NCBI RefSeq assembly: GCF_000247695.1
Contig: NW_004624732.1
Location: 44,008,688-44,072,687, forward strand
DNA length: 64,000 nucleotides
Origin: Heterocephalus glaber
Taxonomy: Eukaryota > Chordata > Mammalia > Rodentia > Bathyergidae
Direction: 5' to 3'
Below, one piece after another: positions 11,430 to 22,099 of this stretch. The translations under genes were made by a program, and so were the position numbers. Each line of letters starts with the position of its first letter. The first letter of the stretch is position 1. The notes below the pieces were generated by a model. It had not been told where the DNA came from. It saw only the letters and a list, made by a program, of their open reading frames with translations, and did no database searches.

Positions 11430-11840
11430 GACATTCCTCACTTGAGGACTGAGTTACATTCCTGCAACTCGATCATTAAATGAATTCTTTGCTAAGAAAT
11501 TGTATCTAGTATGTACACTGAAATATTCAGAACAAAGAAATGGTCACAGGAAACTCCAACTTGATGACTTTGCTTTCATTTGTGTAACACTTACATGCAG
11601 TACTGTAATGTATAACAGAACACAAAACAATAGTACTGTACTATACAGTACAATCAGCAAAAGTTACAGTACTATATAAATAAGGTATACTGTACCAAAA
11701 AAGACACTGAAGCTCTATAAACAAGAGGTACAAAACTGTACAAAAAAAAAGACAGGTCATAAGTCCAAGCAGAGCAGGTCGTAAGTCCAAACAGTGCACC
11801 TCAATACTAAGTCTGAACAGTCATTAAACAGGTAGGCCGT
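11430..11840. mobile_element. Possible Tigger/pogo-type DNA element
   Basis: Contains 'cttgaggactgagttacatt', 'gcaactcgatcattaaatga' and, further on, 'aggtcataagtccaagcaga' and 'aggtcgtaagtccaaacagt'. This 'cgtaagtc' style of terminal sequence is typical of MER6/Tigger-like non-autonomous elements. The middle is rich in TACTGTA words and includes a perfect 8-base hairpin, GTACTGTA/TACAGTAC, at 11,633-11,651. No transposase frame is seen, and the subfamily is uncertain. Confidence 0.4.
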
Positions 11841-12350
11841 TAAACTAGGATTATCTGTAGTACAACACTCCTGAAGCATATCAACTAACCAAAATTTACC
11901 AGACATTTGAAGAGTAAAAATATTATTCATAAGAAAGACAAAACCAATCAATAGAAATTAGATCCAGAAATGGCAGAAATAATGGATCTAATGTCACTGA
12001 ACATCAAGTATACTGAACAGCAAAACAATCAAAACACTACTTAAGAATGTATTTTAAAATGTATCAAATGTGACATGATGAAATAAATGAAAGCTATTTC
12101 TAAAAGCAGAAATCCAAATGCAAAGCCAAAATAACTTTTAAAAACTTCATTACTCTTAAAATGCAGAAGACATGATCATTTAACTTGAACACTTAACAAT
12201 AAAAACAGTCCAAAAACAAGAAAAGAGAGAAGCAGCTGATAAAATAAGAAGTGTGCCTCAGTTCCCTTTGTGATAATACCTAGTCATCGATCTTGTGTGT
12301 AACTGGAATCCCAGTGAGAAGTAGAAAAAAATTTTTGGAAAATTTTTCAA
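11841..12350. other. No gene or clear repeat seen
   Basis: AT-rich intronic-type sequence. I found no recognisable element or coding potential in either strand. Confidence 0.45.
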
Positions 12351-12354
12351 ATTT

Positions 12355-12510
12355 GGCTGGGCATAGGGGCACATATCTATAATTTCAGCACTTGGGAGGC
12401 TGAGGCAGAAGGATAGCCTCAAGTTCCAGACCAGCTTGCGCTACATAGTGAGTTCAAAGACAGCCTGAACTACACAGCAAGACCCTGTCTCAGAAAAAAA
12501 AAAAAAAATT
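12355..12510 (+). mobile_element. B1 SINE (sense)
   Basis: A 7SL RNA-derived SINE: 'ggctgggcataggggcacat', 'cagcacttgggaggctgagg', 'acatagtgagttcaaagaca' and 'aagaccctgtctcag', followed by an A tail ending at about 12,508. It is moderately diverged. Confidence 0.88.
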
Positions 12511-12536
12511 CAAATATGATTAACAGTGAGAGTTTT

Positions 12537-12622
12537 GGGGCTGGGGATTTAGCTCAGTGGTTCCGGCGCTTGCCTCAAAAGCACAAGGTGCCAAGGTCAA
12601 TCCCTGGTACCAAAAAAAAAAG
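12537..12622 (+). mobile_element. Young ID-like tRNA SINE
   Basis: Reads 'ggggctggggatttagctca' ... 'ggtcaatccctggtacc' followed by an A tail. It is flanked by the perfect 10-base duplication agtgagagtt (12,525-12,534 and 12,623-12,632), and it sits in the first bases of the L1 that continues to the right. Confidence 0.92.
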
Positions 12623-13750
12623 AGTGAGAGTTCTGGAAAAATGGCAAAGTGGCAAAAAACTCCACGATTCAGAATCCAGACATTGGAAAATAACAACCTA
12701 GGGAAGAAAAAAAGAGAGAGAGGAGTAAATACCTAAAAACCAGGAAGGATCTGACAGGAAAATTGAAACCTACAGAGAGAAACTGAAGAGGCAGAACCCA
12801 TCACAGGAATGGGCTCATGGGCTCATGGCTGGCTAACACAGGAGACCAAATCTACAGAGACTAATTGACGGGGAGCAACTCCAGAGGGCTTCAGGGAGAA
12901 ACAGTGGCGAGATGAACTGACATGGCCTGTGAGCAGAGCTAGTTAAGTGACTTCCTCCAAATTCATGCCAAATCCTCTGGAGAGAGTGCTGGGCCAGAAA
13001 CCATCCAGGGGAGGGCCTGACTGAACCTTAGGACTCAAGAGAAGCCACCAGCTTCACTTCAGGGCTCCCAGTGTTAAGTCCCGACAGTGACTGAGTGAGA
13101 AACAACTAGTCAGGATGACAGGAGATCCCCTGAGGGGTTTAAAGGCCCCACCCTACAGGAAGAGGCCAGGTTCAGCAGGAATTGCTCTGGATGTGAAAGT
13201 CATAGCACTGACACCTCCCTGTAATGTTGCTGCCTGTTGACTGTACCTAGCATGAATCTGGGGTCTGGCTGCCTTCTCTACCAGCATCAAGTAGGAACAC
13301 ATCTGGACTTGGACCCAAAATTGTAGACCTCAGAAGAAAACCACATGTTCAAAATCAGAGGAATTTCTCTTCGGGGGTGGGAGGGTTTGATTTTTTTTTT
13401 CTTTTTTTTTTTTCTGTGTATGCACTGTTTTTAGTTTTTTTGTTTTTCTCTCTTTTCCTCCTTTCTGCTTCACCAGTTTATTTGGGGCTTGGGGAATTTT
13501 CCTTTGTCCTTCTCTTCTTCATAGTTCTTTTTCTTTTCTTTTCTTCTTTTCCTTTTCTGCCTTGTAACTTTCCTCCCCTTAATTTTTTTCTTATTTTTAC
13601 TCTCTATATAATTTCTCCCCCCCCATCTTTTTGTTTTTCTTCTATTTCTCCTCAGTTTTTTCTCTTACTTTTAACTCTACAAATATCCTTCTACTCTCCA
13701 ATAAGATCTTTTGTACCTCTTCTCTCTTCTCCTATCACAGAGTTTAGGGA

Positions 13751-13919
13751 CATTTTAGAGTATTTTATTGACTTCAATCAAGTGGTTTGGCTTTTTAAGG
13801 ACAAAGTTACTTTTAGCATTATGTTTGAGAAAATATTCTATTAAATTATTAAAAGTACAAGGAAATTCCAACCATACTAAATCTAACACTATAGCTAACA
13901 CATAAAATACTTGAAGTTT
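13751..13919 (+). repeat. Duplicated unit, copy B (uninterrupted)
   Basis: Matches 4,001-4,106 plus 4,196-4,258 almost end to end but lacks the SINE found there. Its ends show a short inverted match, AGTATTTTAT near the start and ATAAAATACT near the finish. That hints at a MITE, though the arms are too short to be sure. It lies inside the L1 5' untranslated region. Confidence 0.6.
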
Positions 13920-14689
13920 AAGGTTTCAGTTTCCCTCCTGCATTCCTCCATTCCCAAACTTTTTATCTTTAACACTATAACCACAAAACTTTACTAATCT
14001 TTTTATAGTTAATTCTATAAGATTGCTACTGAATTCTTTTCTACCACTATTGGAGACACAGCTGTCGCATTTAGTACATATTAGCTGTAAATCCACACCA
14101 GGGTTGTCTCAATGTTTACACCATAATTGTGGATTTCTTTAGGAAAGGGTAGTACATAATAAGAGTCTTGTGATATGTTAATATCTAATTTGTCTTAGAC
14201 ATACTACTGCAGTTGATTCACTTGCTATTAACAGGGTTGCATAATTGTTGATATTTCTCGGTAAGCCAACACAATGATTACCTTTGAGTCATTAACAATA
14301 CTAGAGTAAATTCCCAGAGAACCTGGTTATTGGGCTAACCACACTGCATCCTCCCCTCCCAAATTAACCAAAATAGTTCAGATTCTGAGGTTGTGACAAA
14401 GGATTATAGTTAGCCACACCCAAATTACATCACTGAAAAGCAACTAAAGATATCTCTATACTAGCAACAAAATATTTACATTATAGACATCAACAAAACA
14501 AAACAAACAAATCAACAAAATGTAAGAAGACAAGGGAACAAAATGCCTCCCTAAACTCCAGACTCCCTCAAGGCCACTCCAGGGGCCACTAAGGGGGCAG
14601 AACACCATAAGCCATAGACACAAATGACTTGAGGAGAGAAGATTAGAAAAGAGATCAAATAGCTACTCAGTGGGAACAGAGAATATTTA

Positions 14690-15125
14690 ACAGATAATGG
14701 AAGTAATAACCAAAATGATGCAAGGGATTTCAGAAGACACTAATAAAAAGCTAGATAAGCTAAACAAAACAATAGAAAATATGAATGACCAGTGTAGCAA
14801 AGAATTAAGAGTCCATGAAAAAGTTTCAATCAGAAATCCAGGAGAGGGGCCAGGGATTTAGCTCAGTGGTTTCACCACCTGCTGCGCAAGTGCAAGGACC
14901 TGAGTTTGATCCCTGGTACCAAAAAAAAAAAAAAAAAAGAAATCCACAAAATTAAAAATTATATTGAAAATAAGGGCACCAAAAGTGAACAAAACAAAAT
15001 TTCAGAACTAGAAGACAATGATGCCTTCAAAATCCAACTACTCAAAGACACCTTAAAAACAAGAGAACATGAAAAATGGATCCCCAGCAGCTGCGAGATG
15101 AGGTAAAGACTAAGAATAATTGGAA
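14690..15125 (+). pseudogene. L1 ORF1 relic (coiled coil part)
   Basis: The plus-strand text encodes the charged, heptad-rich ORF1p coiled-coil segment ('gctagataagctaaacaaaa', 'tgaatgaccagtgtagcaaa') and runs, after a SINE, through ENKGTKSEQNKISELEDND up to MRLRIIGISE, the usual motif at the end of the coiled coil. Stops and shifts break it. The C-terminal RNA-binding half of ORF1 is missing, because the sequence goes into ORF2 about 80 bases later. Confidence 0.65.
14846..14938 (+). mobile_element. Young ID-like tRNA SINE
   Basis: Reads 'ggggccagggatttagctca' ... 'gagtttgatccctggtacc' with a long A tail. A 9-base duplication, agaaatcca, lies at 14,832-14,840 and 14,938-14,946. It is inserted in the L1 ORF1 relic, which it therefore postdates. 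Confidence 0.92.
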
Positions 15126-15199
15126 TAAGTGAAAAATCAATACACAAGAATAATCCAGTATCAGTCATTGAAACTGAAGTTAAAAAAAACTACAAACTA

Positions 15200-15711
15200 A
15201 GAAAAGCCCAGGTCCCATTAGATTCACTGCTGAATTCTACAAGAACTTTAGAGAAGATCTAATGCCAATATTCTTCAAACTCTTTAATGAAATTGAAAGG
15301 GAAGTAGTACTCCCAAAGTCACTCCTAGAAGGAAGCATTACCCTGATTCCAAAAACCAGAAAAAATCCAAAAAGAGAATGACAGGCCAATTTTTTTAATA
15401 AACATAGATGCAAAAATCTTTAATAAGACACTGGCAATCAGAATGCAGCAAATCATCAAAAAGACCATACTTCATGACCAAGCAGGATTCATTTCAGGAA
15501 TGGAGGGATGGTTCAACATATGCAAATCAATAAATGTAATACACCACATAAACAGAAAGACAAAAATCACATGATCATCTCAATAGACACAGAAAAAGCA
15601 TTTGGCAAAATTCAACATCCATTCCTGACAAAAACCCTGAAGAAAACAGGTATAGAAAGTCTTTATTTCAATCTGATAAAAGCCATCTATGACAAACCAA
15701 TGGTGTCTTAG
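15200..15711 (+). pseudogene. L1 ORF2 reverse-transcriptase relic
   Basis: Broken frames encode landmarks of the L1 reverse transcriptase. [16 protein letters not shown] corresponds to the family's GPDGF segment with DG changed to [17 protein letters not shown], an AGFI-like region, IISIDTEKAFGKI and TLKKTGIESLYFNLIKAIY follow. The endonuclease domain that should precede it is absent. The element stops where a MaLR-type sequence begins at about 15,712. Confidence 0.75.
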
Positions 15712-15955
15712 TTACTTTTTTCATTGCTGAGACAAAATACTCAACACTCAAAGTTACAGGAGGAAAGGTTTATGTGGCTCACTGAAACCTCATCTGGTAG
15801 AAGTTTCAGTCCACAGTGCATCCCTAAATGGCTAGCCCTACAGCTCGGTGGAATGGCAGAGGGATATCATAGAGGAGAAACAGTTTATGGCAGGCAAAAG
15901 GCAACAAAGCTGAGAAGCCACAATTGACAAGTGACAAGTGAAGACATTACCCTTC
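15712..15955 (-). mobile_element. MaLR-type LTR relic (antisense)
   Basis: The plus strand begins 'tagttacttttttcattgct' and 'acaaaatactcaacactcaa', then 'ggaaaggtttatgtggctca', the antisense signature of MaLR-type LTRs in mammals. It interrupts the L1 reverse-transcriptase relic. The open frame at 15,724-15,927 is incidental. Confidence 0.5.
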
Positions 15956-16024
15956 TGTTCCTTATATTTTATCCTGTCTTAGCTTACCTACTAACATGCT
16001 GCCCTTGTTAAAAATCATTGAATA

Positions 16025-16910
16025 TCAAAGTGAAGGTTTATTTTTGAATTTTCAATTTTATTGCAGCAACCTTGTATCTATCATTCTACCAGTATCACAC
16101 TGTTTTGAATACTGCAGCTTTGTAATAAGTTCTGATATAAGGAAATGATTTCTTTACTTTCGTTCTTTTTTAAGGTTGTTTTGACCGGATACTCTGAATT
16201 TCCATATAAGCTTAAAGATCAACTTCTCACTTTCTAAAAAAGAAAATACAGCTGGGATTTTGATAGCCTGGAATTTGTAGATTTTTTTGGTGGTGTACTT
16301 CTATATTAATAATATTAAGTCCTCCGACCCATGAATATGGGATGTCTTTTCATTTAACTCTGTACTTTTTTTCAATTATTTTTGTAGCTCTCAGGGTACA
16401 ATTTTTTATTGCTTTTGTCAAATTTATTATTTGATTTTTTATGCTTTTGTAAGTAAAACTATTTTAATTTCAGACTGTTCATTCCAAGTATACAGAAATA
16501 CAACTTAAGTGTGTACATTACTGTAGTACCTTGCAAACTTGCCAGTATCATATATGAATTCTAAAACATTTCAGTGGATTCCTTAGGATAATCTGCAAAG
16601 AGATAATTTTATTTCATTCCAGTCAGGATGCTTTTATTTCTCTTCCTTACCTAATTGTCTTGGCTAGATATTCCAATACAATACTGAACAGAGCTGTCAA
16701 GAGTAGCATTCCTGCCTTGTTCCTGATCTTAGAGTAAAGCACTCACTTTTCTAACATTAAATGATCACTATCATTTTTACATACATGCATTTTACCACAG
16801 AGGAAATATTTTTTTATTCCTAGTTTGAGTCTTTTTATCATTTAAAAGAAAAATGTATTTTACTCAAGTGGTTTTGCTGCATCTAATCAGATGATCACGA
16901 CTTCGATACC
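16025..16910 (-). mobile_element. Old L1 ORF2 segment (antisense)
   Basis: The plus strand reads as the complement of L1 ORF2: 'cagtatcacactgttttgaa', 'gaatttgtagatttttttgg', 'tatgggatgtcttttcattt', 'cctgccttgttcctgatctt'. It is heavily mutated with no open frame, and it runs opposite to the L1 pieces on either side. Confidence 0.65.
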
Positions 16911-16923
16911 AAAATCTGACAAG

Positions 16924-16968
16924 GGTATCACACATACACATACACATGCACGCACATGTATACACATC
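16924..16968. repeat. Imperfect CA-rich microsatellite
   Basis: Alternating 'cacacatacacatacacatg' type sequence, interrupted by T and G changes. Confidence 0.75.
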
Positions 16969-17300
16969 TTAGTCAACTCACACTTCCATACCAAAATAGA
17001 ACAGATGGCTCAAACAGCAGGATGTATTTCTTAACACCTCTAGAGGCTAAGAAGACCAAATCACCAGTTAATTCTGTTTCACTGGAAAGGGCCTTCTTCC
17101 TGGCTTGCAGATAGCTCCCTCCTGACTGTACTCTCACAAGGCAGAGAGGGAGTAAGCTTTGGCTTGTTGCTTTTGTAAGGACAATAATGACCTCAGAGGG
17201 GCCCTATCTTCATGACTTCATCAAATCTACCTACCAAAAAATCCATTTCCAAATAACGAAACATTAAGAGTTAGAGCTTCAACACACAAATTTGCACATA
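16968..17300 (-). mobile_element. MLT/MaLR-like LTR relic (antisense)
   Basis: Phrases 'ggccttcttcctggcttgca', 'aaggacaataatgacctcag', 'gccctatcttcatgacttca' and 'aagagttagagcttcaacac' match the antisense of a widespread mammalian MaLR-type repeat. Boundaries and subfamily are approximate. Confidence 0.5.
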
Positions 17301-18040
17301 ACACAAATACACAGTTTATAAGACACACCCATCAAAAATGAGCCTCGTAAACATGAAGTCATAAACCAGTTACAAAACATAGCAAATCAAATTCAATATA
17401 ATATAAAGATGTAATAAATCTTGACCAAATAAAAGTTTAATCATAGAAATGCAAAGCCTGGTTTTAAGATTCTAAATCCAATCAATGTAGTTCACTATAT
17501 TAATAAAATTTTTAAAAAACAAATTACTCCCGTTACATGAAGAAAAAAACATGAAAAAAAAATAACATTAATTTTAATAAAAACTTTCAGCATACCAAGA
17601 GAGAATTTTTCTTCCTGGTAAGGTTGTCTATTAAAAAAAAAGTTCAGTCAGTATCATATGTAATAGGGAAAATCTGAAATTTCTCCATGAGATCAAGGGC
17701 AAGGCAAGGATGTTCACCCTCATCACTTCTACTTAACACTGTACCAAAGTTCTAGTCGATACACCAAAGAAAGAAAAATAATAGACACAAAGATTGGAAA
17801 GTTAGAAGTAAACTGTCTTTATTTGTGGTCATATAAACAGAACATCCTGACTCAAAAGCATTAGATGAATTAGCAAGGTGGCAGGGTACAAGTTCCACAT
17901 ATAAAAATTAATTGTATTTCTATATACTAACAATGACAAGCTGTAAATTTTATCTTTTAAACTAGCATTTTCATTAGCATTCAAAATATAATTGATATTT
18001 TTATTCACTTACGATAAACTTTAAAGGACCAGCACACTGA

Positions 18041-18252
18041 GCCAGGTGTGGCAGCACATGCCTGTAATCTCAGTACTCTGGCAGGCTGAGATGAGAGCAC
18101 TGTCCATTACAGACAATTTAGTGACATAGTGAGACCCTGTCTCAAAATAAAATATAAAATAAAATAAAATACAGGTTGGGAATGTAGCTCACTGTGAAGG
18201 CCCTGGGATAAATGCCCAAGACCACAAAAAAAAAAGAAAAAGAAAAAAAGAC
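18041..18252 (+). mobile_element. Composite B1+ID SINE (sense)
   Basis: The B1 body 'gccaggtgtggcagcacatg' ... 'agtgagaccctgtctcaaaa' is followed by an A-rich linker and an ID-like part 'gttgggaatgtagctcactg', then a long A/G-rich tail. It is inserted in the L1 ORF2 relic. Confidence 0.85.
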
Positions 18253-18688
18253 AGGCACACCGAAAACCACAATATACTGCCCAGAGAAATTAATAAATAA
18301 ATGGAGGCATATCATATTCATGGATTATAATGGGGTAATTCAGTATCTCTTAGATATTAATACTTCCCAAATTGAGCTACAAAATTCAATACAATGGCAA
18401 CCAAAATCCCATAGATTTTGAATAAATGAACAAGCCAATTCTGTAATCGATATAGAAATGGAAAGACAGAGTAGTAAAAACAATTGCAAAGAAAGACACA
18501 GTTAAATAATTCACACCACGTGCTTTCAAGACTTACTATGAAACAATGTGATGTTGCCATGATATATATAAAATATATCCATGTCCATGCAATATTCTGC
18601 AATCTAGGAAAAGAGTTACACATACATGACCAGTATATTTTTAATACGTTTGAATATAACTCAAAAAGAGTTTTTCAATAAATGAAGC

Positions 18689-18840
18689 TGGCCAGGTGTG
18701 GTAATGCACATCTGTAACCCCAGCACTTGAGAGGCTGAGGCAAGAAGATTGCTGGGAGTTCAAGGCCAAGCTGGGTTACATAGTGAGTTCAAGGCCAGCC
18801 AGAACTACACAGTGAGACCATGTCTCAATAAAAAAATAAA
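18689..18840 (+). mobile_element. B1 SINE (sense)
   Basis: Starts 'tggccaggtgtggtaatgca' and has 'cagcacttgagaggctgagg', 'cacagtgagaccatgtctca' and an A-rich tail. An 8-base flank, aaatgaag, is present on both sides (about 18,680 and 18,848), consistent with a target-site duplication. The internal 'gttacatagtgagttcaagg' stretch is typical of non-murid rodent B1 copies. Confidence 0.85.
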
Positions 18841-19121
18841 TAAATAAAAATGAAGTTTGAACACTGAATATGGAGAAGAATAAACCTGGATTCTTACTCT
18901 ACATTGTACACAAAACTCAACTCAAAATAGACTTGATGTAAAAGATAAGACTGCAAAATGTTTAAAAGACCACACAGGAGAAAAGCCTTACAAATGGGAG
19001 TCAGTCAAAGATTCCATAGTCATAAAAAGGCCAGAAAGGTGGTACAGACTACAAAAGAAAATACTAATAAACAGGATTTATTCAAAATTTAAAAGTTTTG
19101 CTCAAGAAAATATACCATTTC

Positions 19122-19206
19122 TGGGCGTGGTAGCACACACCTATGATCCTAGCACTCCAGGAGACCTCCCAGAGTGCTGGGATATTGGCAGGTGTCACCA
19201 GGCCCA
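19122..19206. mobile_element. Fold-back B1 (two 5' ends, opposite strands)
   Basis: The left arm (19,122-19,163) reads as the sense 5' part of B1, 'tgggcgtggtagcacacacc'. The right arm (19,164-19,206) is the antisense of the same region, ending 'caggtgtcaccaggccca'. There is essentially no loop. Near-matching words AAATATaCCATTtCT and AAATATtCCATTCTT flank the whole unit, which suggests the hairpin inserted as one piece. Confidence 0.6.
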
Positions 19207-19249
19207 GGGGAAATATTCCATTCTTGAATTTAATACATCAGAGTCTCAG

Positions 19250-19330
19250 GCTGGGGATTTAGCTCAGTGGTTCCACTGCCTGCCTCACAAGCACAAAGAC
19301 CGGGTTCGATCTCTGGTACCAAAAAAAAAA
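19250..19330 (+). mobile_element. Young ID-like tRNA SINE
   Basis: Reads 'gctggggatttagctcagtg' ... 'gggttcgatctctggtacc' with an A tail. The B box is close to the canonical GGTTCGATCC. A perfect 13-base duplication, atcagagtctcag, lies at 19,237-19,249 and 19,331-19,343. Confidence 0.93.
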
Positions 19331-19974
19331 ATCAGAGTCTCAGCACTGAGATTAATAGATTTTTCTGTGTTTTATGATTTACATAAATCCACACAAGTCA
19401 CCTGGGCACTTTACACCTCTATTTTACTTTCACATTTCAAGTACAACAATATGGATAGATAAGATGAGTATTTACGACAGTTAACACGAACAGACACATT
19501 CCTGGAGGTAAACATCAAGATACTCATTCTCATTTCGGAAAAACTTTAAAAAACAATCACATATAATAAAACTAATTGCAATGGCAAACATTTCCTAGGA
19601 TCGTATGTAAAAATCATCATCATTCTACATTTTACTGTTTTAAATCAAGGAAAGTAATAGACTTTTGATTATTCTTACACATTTTGTTTTGATGCTTATA
19701 ACCATCCAGGTTCTAAAGTGAGTAACATTTCCAACTTAATAACATACACTATGTCTCATAAAGGAAGATACCAAATAAACTGCCAAATGATATACAGAAA
19801 TACCAAACCTCTACTAAAATTCTAATATGAGCAAGCATGCTCACAGCATACTTTTCAAAGTAAAATTTTTATCCACCTAGTGTGAATGAGGATTACTCCT
19901 TCCCATTCATCTATTCCCAACTCTACAGATTTACTATATTCCTAAATCATCAGTCACATATGAATAAAATGCCT

Positions 19975-20240
19975 TTCCTCTCTCTTAATATGCTTCTCTT
20001 AAAATCCAACTCAAACTCAGCCTAGTCTGAACCCTAGTGGTATAGACCATTCTTTCCTGAGGCCTACAACACTGCCACAGCACTGCTACATAGGTGGAGC
20101 ACCTACGTCATTCTCCCATAAAATAACTTTAGCTATTTACTCTAAAGATGCTTTCTGAGGACAGCAAATGTCATAACCATCTCTGCTTTACACTAAATGC
20201 TTAGTACAGTACCTTATTCTGTTCTAAACTATTAGTCTAC
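19975..20240 (+). mobile_element. L2 relic (sense)
   Basis: Weak but ordered resemblance to the L2 3' region, including 'ctctgctttacactaaatgc' followed by 'ttagtacagtaccttattct', where L2 consensus has its 'cagtgcctggcaca' segment. Confidence 0.35.
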
Positions 20241-20549
20241 TAAACTAGGAAACTGATCAAATAGGCTGAATACAAACAGGTACATCCATCAATTTCATTA
20301 CTTTTTCAAAAAAAATCTTTGAAGCACTTTTTCTATACATTCCATTTGGAGTTTATCCAACTCAGCTCATATGTATCCACTTCTATGGTATCTCAATTTT
20401 GCCTATCTTTCACATATGGATTTTCTATTATGGTATCACATCACATCTAAAAGTACTGCTATAAAATACTAGACTCTTATTAGTATCAAAGCAACCCAGG
20501 AGACAAATGAGTTCTAGAGTCCAGATATACCTGCAAATATATCACATCA

Positions 20550-20700
20550 TTGCTTTTCAAAGCGGCTCCAATGTCATTATATAACAACATGATGTCATTC
20601 CTGTTAAAAGCTGTTAAGTTTTAACATCTTCCTGTAGTACATGATGGCCTTTCAGATTACTTTATTTCTGCATTTATCAATCACCAGAAAGAAACTGAGC
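20550..20700 (+). mobile_element. L2 relic (sense)
   Basis: The 'catgatgtcattcctgttaa', 'aagctgttaagttttaacat' and 'acatgatggcctttcagatt' order resembles the L2 stretch that encodes the end of its ORF. The copy is highly diverged. Confidence 0.4.
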
Positions 20701-21478
20701 TATTAGCTGTAGGCACAAAACAAGCCAAAAGCTATCAGATTCTCTATTTCACATCTTACTCAAAGACTGGGTGTACCATTTAATTTCTAGTATTCTCATC
20801 AGGAAATTGGGATCATTTCATCTCCTCTCAAGGTTGTGAACAGAAGTAGAAATAATTTTTGCAAAATATCTTAATGTCTGATGGGGAGACTTCCAATAAA
20901 AAGTCCATGGTAACCTACCATTCTGTTTCACTGATACCCTTTCTCTAGAATCCTTAGTAATCCAAATATAAAGTTTCAAAGGATCTCATTACCTATCACA
21001 TTTAGATCTCACTCTCCTGTTTATATATATCTAATTACCCCCTATGTAGAATATCCTTACTTTCTCCACAGAAAACATTATCTCCCACTCTCCTTTAAAA
21101 AAAAAAAAAAAAAAAGCAGCTTTACCCAGGGTTTATGAAGTTAGGGGAAAAGGTAGCAGAAGAATCCACCTAAATTCCAGCTGTACTAAAGATAATACAA
21201 ACTTACTACAGCTTGACCTTATATTAATTTTTCTCCAAGTCTTTCTTGAAGCCCCTCCTCATAGCCTATAAATGTCATAAGTAAATAAGTCCTCTGTAAA
21301 ATACGGTAGAAAACAAGGATGTACCGTACTTAATTGCCAACATCTTCCAAATCTCAATGTTTTCTCATCTCAGAAAGCTGTTCATGAGAACACACTACAC
21401 AAAATGGGAAAAGATAAAATTAAACAACCGTTTGACTGCTGATACAAAACTAGTTTTGTTTTTCTGTTTGTTTCTTCA

Positions 21479-21640
21479 GACCTGGGAACTGATTCCCAGG
21501 GAGCACTATGCTACATCCCCAGTACTTTTTATTTTGAGACAGGGTCTCACCAAGTTGCTCAGACTGGACTCAAACTTGCAATCCTCCCACCTTAGCCTCC
21601 AAGTTACAGGGATTTCAGATATATACCACGACATCCACTT
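21479..21640 (-). mobile_element. Composite B1+ID SINE (antisense)
   Basis: The plus strand shows 'gacctgggaactgattccca', 'ctacatccccagtacttttt' (ID part) followed by 'tttgagacagggtctcacca' and 'aatcctcccaccttagcctc' (B1 part). The open frames over it are incidental. Confidence 0.78.
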
Positions 21641-22078
21641 CAAAACTAGTTTTAAATATCGGTATTTTCTTCTTCTCTTGATTATACTCAATAAATCAAT
21701 TAATGACTCCAGAATAATCTCAAAGATTTAACATAGATGCATTTTTGCAACTATGTTCTCAAATTAAACAGCACTACCCATTCTTCAATGAAATGCTTTT
21801 ATGAGATGTCTCAATTTTAATATGAAAGCCAAATCAAGGACTACAAAATATTAAGCTGTATTTGTGCTCTTCCATATTATCTTTTGAAAAAGTTATCTTA
21901 AAAGGAAAGCAAAATAGTAACTGCAATCTATAGTGCTCTATTTATTGTTCCTTGCCCCACACAAGGCTTCCAAAAGGCCACAATGCACTTGCTAATTTGA
22001 ATGAACCATCAATGTTCAATTCACATCTCTTACTAAATATATATTGTCTGTAAGTTAAAAAGCTGTTTGCTGATTTAA

Positions 22079-22099
22079 ACACACACACACACACACACA
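22079..22099. repeat. (AC)n microsatellite
   Basis: A pure AC run of about ten units. Confidence 0.95.

Larger units (their letters stand above)
12525..14690 (+). mobile_element. L1 5' untranslated region
   Basis: Sequence from 'ttctggaaaaatggcaaagt' onward resembles an older mammalian L1 5' UTR: a GC-moderate first part with 'ccatccaggggagggcctga' and 'gatcccctgaggggtttaaa', a pyrimidine-rich tract at 13,390-13,740, then 'ggaacaaaatgcctccctaa' just before the ORF1 relic. The T-rich tract gives a long hydrophobic-looking open frame at 13,377-13,844 that is not a gene. The segment 13,751-13,919 is a second copy of sequence found at 4.0-4.26 kb. Confidence 0.6.
17460..19106 (+). mobile_element. 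Old L1 ORF2 relic split by SINEs
   Basis: Segments 17,460-18,040, 18,256-18,680 and 18,845-19,106 together follow ORF2 order. First comes 'gagatcaagggcaaggcaag' with the 'ttcaccctcatcacttctac' region, then 'aaattcaatacaatggcaac', then 'aaaactcaactcaaaataga'. A composite SINE and a B1 interrupt it. Stops and shifts are frequent and no protein is possible. Confidence 0.7.

Noticed and set aside
13377..13844. A 155-codon open frame rich in Phe and Leu, resembling a membrane protein
   Set aside because: It is the translation of a T-rich pyrimidine tract in an L1 5' untranslated region and runs into the duplicated non-coding unit.
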